Notes: a model not told the origin generated them from the sequence alone. 20,000 nt of DNA from Chrysomallon squamiferum (GCA_012295275.1 CM022665.1:43466152-43486151); one strand, 5' to 3'; counted from the first letter of the stretch, positions 8,837 to 18,719 are shown. Numbers and translations: made by a program.

Positions 8837-9315
8837 TTGTTATCTAGTCTTTCTTATTTTCTTTTTTCGTCTTTTTTTTGTTCATTTCTTTCTTTCTTTC
8901 CTTTCTTTAATTCATTTTCTTCCTTACATTTTTCATTCTTTCTTTCATTCATTCTCTCTTTTCTTTCATTCTTTCTTTTCCTTTTACTCGTTTTCTTTTC
9001 CTTCATTTATTCTTTCTTTTCCATTCTTTTATTCATTCTTTCTTTCATTCATTCTGTCTTTTTCTTTCTTTCTCTCTTTTTCTTTCATTCTTTCTCTCTT
9101 TTTTTTTCTTTCATTCATTCTTTCTTTTCCATTCTTTCTTTTTCTTTTCTTTCTTTTCTTTCATTCTCTCTTTTTCTTTCTTTCATTCATTTTCTTTTTC
9201 TTTCATTCTTTCTTTCTTTTTCTTTCATTCATTCTTTCATTTTTCCTCATTCTTTCATTCATTCTTTCTTTCATTCATTCTTCCATTCATTCTTTCATTC
9301 TTTCTTTCGTTCTGT
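8837..9315. repeat. Polypyrimidine tract of TTTC/TTCA units
   Basis: The plus strand is almost entirely pyrimidine with CATT interruptions: TTTC, TTCATTCATTC and TTTTTCTTTC units. The 183-codon Phe/Ser-rich frame across it is a translation of the repeat. Polypurine-polypyrimidine DNA of this length can form triplex (H-DNA) where it has mirror symmetry. Confidence 0.9.
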
Positions 9316-9479
9316 ACTCAATAACCCTCACATTACACAAAACACTTCACATCATCTACGTCCAAAAACCTTAGATCACTATTTTTGATTACCTCAACAT
9401 ACTTTCTTACTTTTTTATCCATATTTTTTTTTTCTCTCTCTCTTTTTTTTTTTTTTTTTTTTTAAATCCGTTATATTTT

Positions 9480-9840
9480 CCCAAAAAACTGAGTCTCTGT
9501 TGTTGCTTCAAGGAAGGAATCTAGATGAACTTTTCTATTCCTTTGATTTTATTGTAAAAACGCAGATAAGCGTTAACGCATATACGTCATCTTCAAGCAT
9601 GATGTATGTGCTAAAACATAAATACACGGGCAGAAAAATAATACCTCAGTGATTAATTTAACCTGTTAGAAATCGTAGACGATCATTTTTAACAAAGATG
9701 TCACTGTCTTCAGTAATCATGTGTGTTTTTTTTATTTTTTTTTTTACTCAGGGTTGAGATATCTGGCTGCACTCTGTTGAAAAGTGTGCGATATTAAGAT
9801 ATATCTCACGGGTTTTGGAAAATAGACTTAATACACTGGG
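9480..9840. other. Complex island with GCGTTAACGC palindrome
   Basis: Non-repetitive sequence flanked by poly(T) on both sides. It contains the perfect palindrome GCGTTAACGC (9570-9579), next to GATAAG upstream and TACGTCAT (a CRE-like half) downstream. I see no open frame of note. Possible regulatory DNA. Confidence 0.3.
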
Positions 9841-9860
9841 ATATTTGTAAATATTCCATG

Positions 9861-9880
9861 GTGTGTGTGTGTGTGTGTGT
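9861..9880. repeat. (GT)10 microsatellite
   Basis: Ten pure GT dinucleotides. Confidence 0.95.
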
Positions 9881-9958
9881 AATATTAATTTCATATATAT
9901 GTTTTATATGTGTGAGAATATTTGATTTCATGATTTCGTATATTTATTAGCGAGAATG

Positions 9959-9985
9959 TTTTTTTTTTTTTTTTTTTTTTTTTTT
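9959..9985. repeat. Poly(T) tract of about 27
   Basis: An uninterrupted thymine run, with a second run of about 14 at 10018-10031. Confidence 0.95.
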
Positions 9986-10031
9986 GAGTGTGTGAAAGTT
10001 TCTATGGATATAAAAATGTTTTTTTTTTTTT

Positions 10032-10420
10032 TCTCTCTTTATCTGTTGTGAAAAACGTAGGTTTGTTTTTTGAGATTTTTTATTTAGATATACGTTTATT
10101 TTTGTGTTAGTGTTATTAGAATTAATGATTCTGTTTATGTATATGTAATAAATAATTATAGTAAAAAATTTGTCGTTATATGTGTGTTCATGCATATGTA
10201 TAGGCCTATATGTTTGGATATACACACACACATACATACATATCTATACATACATATGTACATATGTACATCTGTTCAACACAAAAATATATGATATTTA
10301 ACAAGAGAGAGAGAGAGGGGCATTTTAGATTATTATAAATATAAATTACACATGGCAGTATTGAGAAAGATTAATTAAGCTGAACTTCATACATTCAGAC
10401 ACTGAGGAAACTTCACATTT
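10032..10420. other. AT-rich spacer with small CA/CATA patch
   Basis: AT-rich sequence containing ACACACACATACATACATA near 10222-10260 and GAGAGAGAGAGAGGGG near 10304. I see no gene. Confidence 0.55.
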
Positions 10421-10893
10421 TCTTCTCACACACAAATCTCACTTTCTTCTCACTATTTCACACACATCTGCACTTTGTTTCACATTCATATTCTCTCTTT
10501 CTCATAAATTATACTTTCTCTCGCTCTCTCTCTTTCTCATACTCTCTGTCTCACTATCTCTTCCTTATTTTCTCTTTTTGTCTCTTTCTCTCACACTCTC
10601 TCTCAATCTCTTCTATCTTTTGCACTTTCAGTCTCTCTCTTATTCTCTCTGTCTCTCACTCTCACTCTCTGTCTCTCTCTCTTGTTCTCTCTCTCTCATT
10701 CTCTCTTGTTCTCTCTTTTTCTCTCTCTCACTCTCTCTCTTGTTCTCTCTGTCTCTCACTCACTCTCACTCTCTCTCTCGTTCTCTCTCTCTCTCTTGTT
10801 CCCCCTCTCTCTCTGTGTCTCTCTCTTGTTCTCACTCTCTCTCTCGTTCTCTCTTTCTTGTTCTCTCTCTTTTTCTCTCTCTCTCTCTCTCTT

Positions 10894-10972
<79 letters not shown>
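10420..10972. repeat. Long polypyrimidine tract ending in pure (CT)n
   Basis: CT-rich sequence becomes purer from left to right. From about 10680 a higher-order variant, CTCTTGTTCTCTCT, recurs roughly every 20-50 bp. The last part (about 10896-10971) is a pure (CT)n run of about 38 units. Ser/Leu-rich plus-strand frames and Arg/Glu-rich minus-strand frames are repeat translations. Confidence 0.95.
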
Positions 10973-10973
<1 letters not shown>

Positions 10974-11075
10974 CTTTTCTTTATCACACCCCCTCAACTC
11001 TCCCCCTCTTCAACCTGTTCCTCCTCCCACTCTCATTCGCCTTAAACCTCCCACATTCGTCTTAAGGTGTGTTTT

Positions 11076-11105
11076 CCCCCTGCCCCCCCTGCCCCACCTG
11101 CCCCC
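11076..11105 (-). other. G-quadruplex motif on the minus strand
   Basis: The plus strand has C-tracts of 5, 7, 4 and 5 (11076-11080, 11083-11089, 11092-11095, 11101-11105) with linkers TG, TG and ACCTG. The minus strand therefore carries four G-tracts of at least four with short loops, the classical intramolecular quadruplex pattern. The plus strand could form an i-motif. Confidence 0.6.
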
Positions 11106-11109
11106 TCCG

Positions 11110-11350
11110 CTGATAAACACAATGATTAATTGACAATATATTTCTTAAACAAACCCTCGCAGGAGAGTGGTTATGAACAGAACGTGCGATAACTTGTGTA
11201 TTACACCAACGCCATTTGACGTCTAGACACCGGTTACAAGATAAAATACAGAGACAATTGATGTCTCTGCTCTTATCTGACCTTCACATGTGGCCTCATC
11301 TCATTGTCTATCTGACGTGTTTATCACTGCAGTCCAGTAAACAGGTTTCT
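11110..11350. promoter_or_regulatory. Complex island with E-box, GATA-type and hairpin motifs
   Basis: This non-repetitive island between the CT/C-rich block and AT-rich spacer holds CAGAGACA-5 nt-TGTCTCTG (11249-11269, a perfect 8-bp stem), the E-box palindrome CACATGTG (11285-11292), CTTATCTGA near 11271 and GTTTATCAC near 11319. No exon-like reading was found. The motif clustering is suggestive only. Confidence 0.3.
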
Positions 11351-11354
11351 TTAT

Positions 11355-11620
11355 AGTAATATTCATGAAATTAGTCATTTTTTTGTTTTTTTTTGTACCA
11401 TTTAGTCATATGTACACGTATTTCCGTTTTTTTTTTTTTGTTTTTTTACAAAAATAAAATGAGTAATTTTTATGATTATTTGTTAGTAATGTTAGTAATA
11501 TTCATATTTCTGTGTTATAATAAAAATTAGTCACTTTTTGTGCTAAGTGATAATAATAATGATATTAATATTTGCTTTTTATGGTCTGGAAGATAAAAAA
11601 TTAGTAACTGTTATATTACC
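11355..11620. repeat. Diverged duplication of AGTAATATTCAT ... AATTAGTCA
   Basis: AGTAATATTCAT occurs at 11355 and 11494 (139 bp apart). Each copy is followed by AATTAGTCA and a T run, and a weaker AATTAGTAAC lies near 11600. It looks like an old tandem duplication in AT-rich DNA. Confidence 0.45.
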
Positions 11621-11649
11621 TAGAAATGATCTGTAAGAAGTTTTTTTTA

Positions 11650-11932
11650 TTCTGTGTGTATGTGTAGTTGTGTGAGTATGTGAGTGAGTGAGGGGTGTGT
11701 GGGTGGGTGTGACTGTGTGACTGCATCTGTCTGAGTATGTGAGTGTGTGTATGTTTATGTTTGAATGTGGGTGTGTGTTTATGGGTGTTTGTATGGATGA
11801 ATGTGTGTGAATGAGCTTTTTTTTATGTCTATGAATATGTATATGTTTATGTATTTGTGTGTGTGGGTTGTGTATGTACAGGTGTATGTGTGCTTATACA
11901 TACATACATATACACACACATACATACATAGA

Positions 11933-11963
<31 letters not shown>

Positions 11964-12057
11964 GTAAGTACATACATACATACATAAGTACATACATACA
12001 TATATATAAATATACGTATGTTTATGTGTATGTGTATCTGTTTGTATATGTGTATTA

Positions 12058-12101
<44 letters not shown>

Positions 12102-12110
12102 TAAGTATAT
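11650..12110. repeat. TG/TATG array that switches to CATA and back
   Basis: The plus strand is TG-rich (11650-11895), then CATA/CA-rich (about 11897-12003), then TG-rich again (12014-12100, with a pure (TG)n run at 12062-12098). The CATA centre is complementary to both flanks, so alternative hairpins are possible, for example GTATGTGTG near 11885 with CACACATAC near 11924. The Cys/Tyr/His/Thr-rich frames are repeat translations. Confidence 0.9.
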
Positions 12111-12298
12111 ACATATGAAGGTGTCACAGAAGAAAAACAAATTGACAAAACACAGGTAAACAACCTTGACATTGTGATATCAGAATGTGTGACAGAAATC
12201 ACCTGAGATATTCATATCTCACCTTCCTCATTGCATTTGTGTGTAAACAACATTATTATTTATATCATCACATACACTGTCACTTGACAGGAGCCTGA

Positions 12299-12319
12299 CC
12301 CCACCCCCCCCACCCACCC
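12299..12319 (-). other. Strong G-quadruplex motif on the minus strand
   Basis: C-tracts of 4, 8, 3 and 3 are separated by single A bases (12299-12302, 12304-12311, 12313-12315, 12317-12319). On the minus strand this gives four G-tracts with one-base loops, a pattern generally associated with very stable parallel quadruplexes. Confidence 0.7.
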
Positions 12320-12740
12320 TTTCATCACTGTGGCCTTTTCTGTCTCATAATTTTATTTGTCTAACTGATAGCTTAATGAACGTAGAAATATTTTCTTGGA
12401 TCTAGTTGTTTGTTAATTAGGCTGTTTAGTTTTGATACAGTATGCAGTTAATTTAATGTAAAATGTTTTGTAGAGTTTTAGAAAGAGAGTAGATGTAATG
12501 GTAGAAAGACTGATTTTAATTTATTAGATAAATAAATAATAGTAATTATGATGATGATGATGATTGTAGTTATTAATATGATGATAATGGTAATGATGAT
12601 TAAAAACAGATGGTTGATATTGTTTAGAAAATTATATTTATTTAAATAAAATGATATAGTTATTCTAAAAACTTAATGTTTTTATTTTTTTTATATATTT
12701 CTGTCGTTCTATTTATGTAATACAAAATACTCATTTACTT
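12320..12740. other. AT-rich spacer
   Basis: AT-rich sequence with a GATGATGATGATGATT run near 12549-12564. No gene or RNA is seen. Confidence 0.55.
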
Positions 12741-12754
12741 ACTAAATAACAATA

Positions 12755-13013
12755 TGATATAATATAATATAATATAATATAATATAATATAATATAATAT
12801 AATATAATATAATATAATATAATATAATATAATAAAATAACATAAAATAAAATAAAATAAAATATAATATATATAATATAATACAATATATTATAATATA
12901 ATATGATATGATATGATATGATATAATATAATATAATATAATATAATATAATATAATATAATATAATATAATATAATATAATATAATATAATATAATATA
13001 ATATAACATAACA
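12755..13013. repeat. Three-part AATAT-type pentanucleotide satellite
   Basis: Two homogeneous blocks of (ATAAT)n, about 12755-12830 and 12920-13005, flank a core of variant pentamers: (ATAAA)n at about 12831-12862 and (ATATG)n at about 12900-12922. Both flanks have the same orientation. The overlapping minus-strand frames (Tyr-Ile-Ile-Leu repeats) arise because three pentamers equal five codons. Confidence 0.95.
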
Positions 13014-13039
13014 TAATAAACATTATAATCTGATGTTTA

Positions 13040-13560
13040 CATCTTTAAGTATTTATGTGTTGTCAGTGATACAGTACAAAAATCTTAATTCATTTACAAA
13101 AAACAAGAATGTGACTAAGACATATATACTAAGTACAAGATGTTTGTTTTCTGATAGATAATGTCACGTGACCAGGAGATATCAGTGATATGTCACATTT
13201 ATACCTTTATATTACTTATTTAAAATGTTACAAAAATGTTCATTTATTTACAAAATAACAAGAATATAACTAAAACAACAACAACAGAAAAAAAGAAAAA
13301 AAAACCATACTAAACATTCTAACTATAACAAATATATGTGGTGTGATTTCTGTTGTCTTTTAGATAATGTTATCTGACTGGGAAGATACCAGTGACATGT
13401 CATATTTAAATTATCTTATTTACATGTCATAAAAAAAAAATCTTCATTTATTTACAAAACATATAAACCAAACTGTAATAAGCAATATGGTGTGATGTGT
13501 TGTCTTGTAGATAAAGACATCCTGACTGGGAGATATCAGTGACATACACTTACATGCTGT
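13040..13560. repeat. About three diverged copies of a 147-206 bp tandem repeat
   Basis: Two anchors recur in order. Anchor A (TTCATTTATTTACAAAA, with a preceding A run) is near 13083, 13238 and 13442. Anchor B (TAGATAA, then GACTGGGAGATATCAGTGA in its best form) is at 13155, 13361 and 13508. Between them sit GTGTTGTC/TGTTGTC elements. Anchor intervals are about 154 and 204 for A, and 206 and 147 for B, so indels are frequent. The first B copy contains the E-box palindrome GTCACGTGAC (13163-13172). I do not recognise the family. Confidence 0.8.
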
Positions 13561-13870
13561 GACATATTTATTACAATGAGTAGTGGTCTGATGATTGTTG
13601 TCTTAGTCCAGTGTCTTAGTCCAGCCATGGTGAGATAAGGGGGAGTGGACCTGTGGTTAGAGTGAGTGTCCAGTGTCCAGCTGAATCAGATGTTTTTGTT
13701 TTATTTCAGTAAATTGTTATTGTATGCAACAAGAAGACTTTTTTTTCTCTAAAGATTTGTAAATTTGTTATTGTTGGATGTGTGTGTGTTAATTTTGTTA
13801 GTACAGACAATTAATGATTCATTGTTTAGAAATTTTTGAGTATAGTATTATTGTTGTTCCTGTTATTGTT
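13560..13870. other. Complex spacer after the tandem repeat
   Basis: The stretch contains an adjacent CTTAGTCCAG doublet (about 13602-13625) and a GTGTCCAGTGTCCAG doublet near 13666-13680. GTGGTTAGAGTG at 13653 faintly recalls a tRNA-derived element, but no B-box follows. No gene is supported. Confidence 0.4.
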
Positions 13871-14075
13871 GTTGTTGTTATTATTATTATTAAATATTTT
13901 TGTTCTTGTTCATTAAATGTTTTTTATTATTATTATTATTATTATGAACAGCATTGTTTTTGTTGTTATTATATATATATATATATATATACAGATAATT
14001 TTGTTGTGATGTATATCATCATATATATATACACACACACACAAACACACACTTTATATATATATATCATACATA
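13871..14075. repeat. TTA, AT and AC microsatellite patch
   Basis: Short (GTT)n/(ATT)n runs at 13861-13891 and 13925-13946, (AT)n at 13970-13991, and (AC)n plus AT around 14025-14068. The 98-codon Tyr/Ile-rich frame here is a repeat translation. Confidence 0.85.
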
Positions 14076-14099
14076 ATTTTATTGACTTTGACATAACCT

Positions 14100-14836
14100 C
14101 ATTATATTAAATTAAATACTACAATAAAATTAACATAATTATACAAAATCATTTACTTAAATTAAAACACCAACTTCTTTAATTTTCAAAAACACAAATA
14201 AATCATCCCAAGTTTTTGTTTTCTAGAAATCTTCTGATACTCAACATCTGTTTACACAATGGAAACATTTTTTTTTTTTTTTTTTTTTTTTTTGTATAAT
14301 TACCATCACAGGCATTAAAAGATTATCACCATGGCAACAGGAAATATTCCTGAGCATCTCTGTGTGTGTGTGACCCCAAAGTTAGTCAGAGTTTCGTGTG
14401 ACAGTTTTAATTGGTCATTTTATCAATTCTGATGCAACCTGAGACTGAAAGTTTGTGTTTTTTTGTGTTGCGAAATCCTGGACTGATTAGAGAGAACGGA
14501 AAACTTTCTCATCTACAAATGTTGACTCTTGTTGTTTTGTGGATGTATTTTTTTTTTTTTTTTTTTCTTGAACAGAAATGATTGGGTTCTTACCTGTCAG
14601 AAATTTAAATAAAAACAATTAAAAAAAAAAAACCATTTTATGTCAGAAGGGAAAGGTCTGAAAATATATTAACTAAAATTTTTGTGAGAGTAGAGAATAT
14701 AATAAATACTGTCTGATAGGGCTGAAGGATTGGTGTGTGTGTGTGTAAGTTTTTAATCTTCAGTGTATGTAAAATACATGTGATATGATATGCATACATA
14801 AAATTAATAAATATGTAGTTTTAGCAGAAAAGACAA

Positions 14837-14840
<4 letters not shown>
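14100..14840. other. AT-rich complex spacer with poly(T) tracts
   Basis: Mostly unique AT-rich sequence with poly(T) at about 14270-14293 and 14549-14566. One X-box-like site, ATCACCATGGCAAC, lies at 14325-14338 and an isolated TTCTAGAA at 14221. The stretch 14330-14520 is the least repetitive part, but I find no gene in it. Confidence 0.5.
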
Positions 14841-14874
<34 letters not shown>

Positions 14875-14894
14875 TAATAATGATAATGATAATG

Positions 14895-14935
<41 letters not shown>

Positions 14936-14939
14936 GATA

Positions 14940-15000
<61 letters not shown>

Positions 15001-15076
15001 TAATAATAATAACAATAGTAATGACAGTAGTAGTAATGATAGTGGTAGTAGTAGATCTAGCAGTAGTAGTAAATAA
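14838..15076. repeat. (AAT/GAT)n trinucleotide array
   Basis: AAT triplets are interspersed with GAT triplets in short blocks, then turn into AGT-rich triplets (about 15010-15070) and a TAAA run. The Ile/Met and Leu/Ser frames are repeat translations. Confidence 0.95.
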
Positions 15077-15339
15077 ATAAATAAATAATAAAAAATAATA
15101 AAACTGTTAATAGTTAAAATCTTTGTTACTGAAAATGAATGCATGAACACAATCTCAACATTAAAGGTTTTTTTAGATTTTATGTTTCTTGTATTATTAT
15201 AATGTGGTACAGCCCCTGCATTAGCTATTTTTTTTAATCAGTGAACCTTCCCATAAACAGAAAAATCAAAATAATATCACAATCTTTGATACATTTGTAA
15301 ATTTTATTATTATTGTTGTTGCTGATGTTGTTGTTAATA

Positions 15340-15366
15340 AATATTTATTATTATTATTATTATTTA

Positions 15367-15416
<50 letters not shown>

Positions 15417-15491
15417 TACTATTATTATTACTATTACTATTACTATTACTATTATTATTATTATTAATTTTTTTTATTATTATTATTATGA
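15340..15491. repeat. (TTA)n array with (TTACTA) variants
   Basis: TTA triplets run from about 15340 to 15491 with TACTAT variants at about 15410-15452. The strand sense is opposite to the AAT/GAT array about 260 bp upstream. Confidence 0.95.
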
Positions 15492-15659
15492 AACCCTGAC
15501 TGTATTGGGAAATCACCCATCAGTTAGAACAAAGGAGTATTGATCCTGCAATCTGTTACATTTAAACTGGTCACTCAAACCAAACTGTTCTGTAGCAAGA
15601 GCACTTGAGGTGAATAAAAAAAAAAAAAAAATCAAAAACCTGGAATTTGACCCATATCC

Positions 15660-16420
15660 ACTTGTTACCATGTAATGTTATGTAACAGAACATCTGATTG
15701 ATTGAAACAATTATACATTATGTAACAACAGTTATGATTGGTGCTTTTCATATTCAAAAAGTGCCAATCACAACTGTTGTTATGTAATACTATGTAACAC
15801 AGCTTCTCATTACTTAAAACAGTTAAACGTATATTTGAAATACCAGTCTAAACTGTTATTATGTAATACTGCATTTCATTGGTTGAAACAAATAAACATG
15901 CATGTAAAAACACCATTTATAATTGCTGTTATGTGATGTTATATAAGAAAGCTTTTCATTGCCTGAAACAATTAAAGAAGTATGTAAAAACAATCATAAC
16001 TGTTGTTGTACAGTATTATGAAACTTTGATTGCTTGAAACAATTAAATATGTATGTAAAAAAAAACACCTCTTGTTATTATGTAATATTACGTTTGATTG
16101 GTTGAAACAAATGAACATGTATGAAATATGCACCAGTCGTAATCATTAATACATAACATTATGTAACGGAAATTCTGATTGCTTCAGACAACTACACTTA
16201 ATGAAAAATGCACCAATCATCATCCTGTAACATTCAGTACAAGAGGAAACAGGCTGTGATGGAGTGGGGGAGAGTTTATCACTTTGTTTGCTTTTCTTAC
16301 TTTGTCCAGGTGAGAACTGTTTACCTGTGTGAACAGAACACCTGTGGTTTGTTGTGCTGCTGTTACCTCGTGTTACCTGGTTGTTATGTAACACTGGCTG
16401 TGATTGGGTAACAGTGTGGC
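15660..16420. repeat. Diverged tandem repeat, about eight units of roughly 67-112 bp
   Basis: A recurring GATTGNTTGAAACAATTAA element (including variants such as TTCATTGGTTGAAACA) starts near 15694, 15806, 15875, 15955, 16025, 16092 and 16174. In most units it is followed by ATGTATGTAAAAACACC, a CAATCATAACTGTTGTT-like stretch and TTATGTAATATTATGTAACA. A partial unit lies at about 16380-16402 (GTTATGTAACACTGGCTG). Copies differ substantially, so the array is old. I do not recognise it as a named satellite or transposon. Confidence 0.8.
15724..15781. repeat. Long imperfect hairpin inside the 15660-16420 repeat
   Basis: The left arm AACAACAGTTATGATTGGTG (15724-15743, continuing CTTTT to 15748) pairs with the right arm 15756-15781, whose reverse complement reads AACAACAGTTGTGATTGGCA then CTTTTT. 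The stem is about 25 bp with three mismatched positions and a loop of about 7 bases. It places two CCAAT/ATTGG boxes in opposite orientation. Confidence 0.85.
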
Positions 16421-16521
16421 AGTGATACTTTTCATGCTGTGTGTTATTGCAACCTTTAATAAACAGCTTTAGAAAGAAAAGAAATAATCCCAGTCTTTAT
16501 AGTCTTATTCATGTATATATA

Positions 16522-16526
<5 letters not shown>

Positions 16527-16568
<42 letters not shown>

Positions 16569-16618
16569 ATCTTTGTATGTAAATTATTTTGTTTATCTAT
16601 ATATATATATATATATAG
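16527..16618. repeat. (TG)n, (TATG)n and (TA)n cluster
   Basis: (GT)n at about 16527-16552, GTAT repeats to about 16575 and (AT)n at about 16600-16618. Confidence 0.9.
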
Positions 16619-16639
16619 ATACATCTGTAGGCTGGCCTC

Positions 16640-17081
<442 letters not shown>

Positions 17082-17082
17082 T

Positions 17083-17268
17083 GCATTACCCAACCCAACC
17101 CAACCAGTGAGGGAGGGAGAGTCGCACTCACTCCCAGAACCTGCTAACGAGAAAATAATTGAGTGTTTGGATACCTTCACTGTGTACAAAATAAGTTTTA
17201 CTGCCTGCATCAAAGGTAGCTGCAACAGGGAGCTATCTCAATCTAATTTGATTTACAAGTTGAGTTAA
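17083..17268 (+). other. Complex segment with a weak exon-like reading
   Basis: After the repeats the plus-strand frame stays open to a stop at 17266-17268 with ordinary amino-acid composition (for example KIIECLDTFTVYKISF around 17149-17196). CTCACTCCCAG ending at 17137 resembles a splice acceptor and CAAAG|GTAGCT a donor, which would outline a 78-bp, phase-preserving exon at 17138-17215. I recognise no domain. A chance open frame of this length is quite possible. Confidence 0.15.
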
Positions 17269-17483
17269 TCTTTATTGGCCATATCTTCAGTTAGTAGACA
17301 TTTCTTAAAGGTTTGTACTATGTACCATGATCTGTTTGCCATCTGTTTTCATGCCAAGTTCTGCGGTTTCATTTTTTTTTCTTCTTTTTTTTTTTGTATA
17401 ATCACCTGTGTGAATTGCTCAATCATTCTGAACTTCATAGTTAATTAATTAGAAGAAGTGAGTGGGTTTTTTTGGAGGGGGGG

Positions 17484-17536
<53 letters not shown>
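17484..17536. repeat. (TG)n microsatellite
   Basis: About 25 pure TG dinucleotides following a G-rich TTGGAGGGGGGG stretch. Confidence 0.95.
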
Positions 17537-17538
<2 letters not shown>

Positions 17539-17539
17539 A

Positions 17540-18000
17540 TTAAATTTATTATTTATGTGTTTTACTTGTTGTTGAATAATAATGATGGATAAGAATTTGT
17601 GAAATGAAATAGTTCAAAATCACATGTTTTATAGTATGTATTTTTTTTTTTTATTTAAAATTTTTATATATTACTATGCTTAAATGTATAAACTGAAATT
17701 TTTTGTATGATTAAATACAATTACTCTTTCAGTAAATAGCTTGAAATATTTTACATTCAGTTTGACAGCTTGGTACAACATATTCTTAGTATTAACAGCC
17801 CAGTTCAGAGGTTTAGAGTAAAAATATTGGTACATTTCTAATGAATAATGATATAATACACATTACAGTACCCAGTGCAATGTCTTCATTCAGTATGTAC
17901 TTGATATGAATGCTTGATACATTCTTGATACCTAATAGATAGAGATATGTATAAAACACAAACATTAACAAATAACACAATAAAACATACTAATATATAC
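17540..18000. other. AT-rich spacer
   Basis: AT-rich unique sequence. A small triplicate, ACTTGATATGAAT, GCTTGATACATT, CTTGATACC, lies at about 17899-17933. No gene is seen. Confidence 0.5.
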
Positions 18001-18033
18001 ATATATGTACTTATAGACAAACACAAACTGACA

Positions 18034-18186
<153 letters not shown>

Positions 18187-18456
18187 CTGGCTCTAGTTAA
18201 AAAAAGACTGTGGTGGGAAAGTCTGTGGAAGATTCTTTCAAGTGGCTCTCCCCTCAAGATTAAATCTTGTTAAAATCTAATAAAGTGAGACTCCTTATCT
18301 CCTTGCCCACCCCCACCCCCAGGGTTCAGGGGAAAGGAACTCTGTGAATGGTCCTCCCACTTATTAGGAAGTGGAGAACGTACTTAATGTTTTGTCAGGC
18401 AAAGTAAAAACTGTTTATTGGCTGTGTAACTAACAACAGATGCTGTTATTTTTCTC

Positions 18457-18458
<2 letters not shown>

Positions 18459-18487
<29 letters not shown>

Positions 18488-18488
18488 C

Positions 18489-18531
<43 letters not shown>

Positions 18532-18714
18532 TCTATTTGTTTATTTATTTATTTATTTATTTATTTGTTTGTTTGTTTGTTTGTTTACTTATTTATTTAT
18601 TTGTTTATTTGTTTATTTATTTACTTATTTATTTACTTATTTATTTATTTATTTATTTGTTCGTTTGTTTACTTATTTATTTATTATTTATTTATTTACT
18701 TATTTACTTATTTC
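18459..18714. repeat. (TTTA)n tetranucleotide array with TTTG and TTAC variants
   Basis: About 64 tetramers. TTTG clusters at about 18565-18585, and TTAC interrupters recur from 18485 on. The Leu/Ile/Tyr/Phe frames in all three phases are repeat translations. Confidence 0.95.
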
Positions 18715-18719
18715 TTTCT

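Noticed and set aside
8837-9388. 183-codon Phe/Ser-rich frame as a membrane protein
   Set aside because: Hydrophobic composition follows from a polypyrimidine tract; there is no complex sequence in it except the last few codons.
13640-13700. tRNA-derived SINE head suggested by GTGGTTAGAGTG
   Set aside because: No B-box at the right distance, no tail or target duplication.
14221-14228. Isolated TTCTAGAA as another heat-shock element
   Set aside because: There is no third correctly phased GAA or TTC pentamer, and a single 8-mer is expected by chance at about this frequency in AT-rich DNA.
17088-17106. Telomere-like CCCAA repeats
   Set aside because: Only about three AACCC-type units and not the TTAGGG sequence expected for animals.
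18306-18320. Further G-quadruplex motif in CCCACCCCCACCCCC
   Set aside because: Only three C-tracts are clearly separated, one short of an intramolecular quadruplex.
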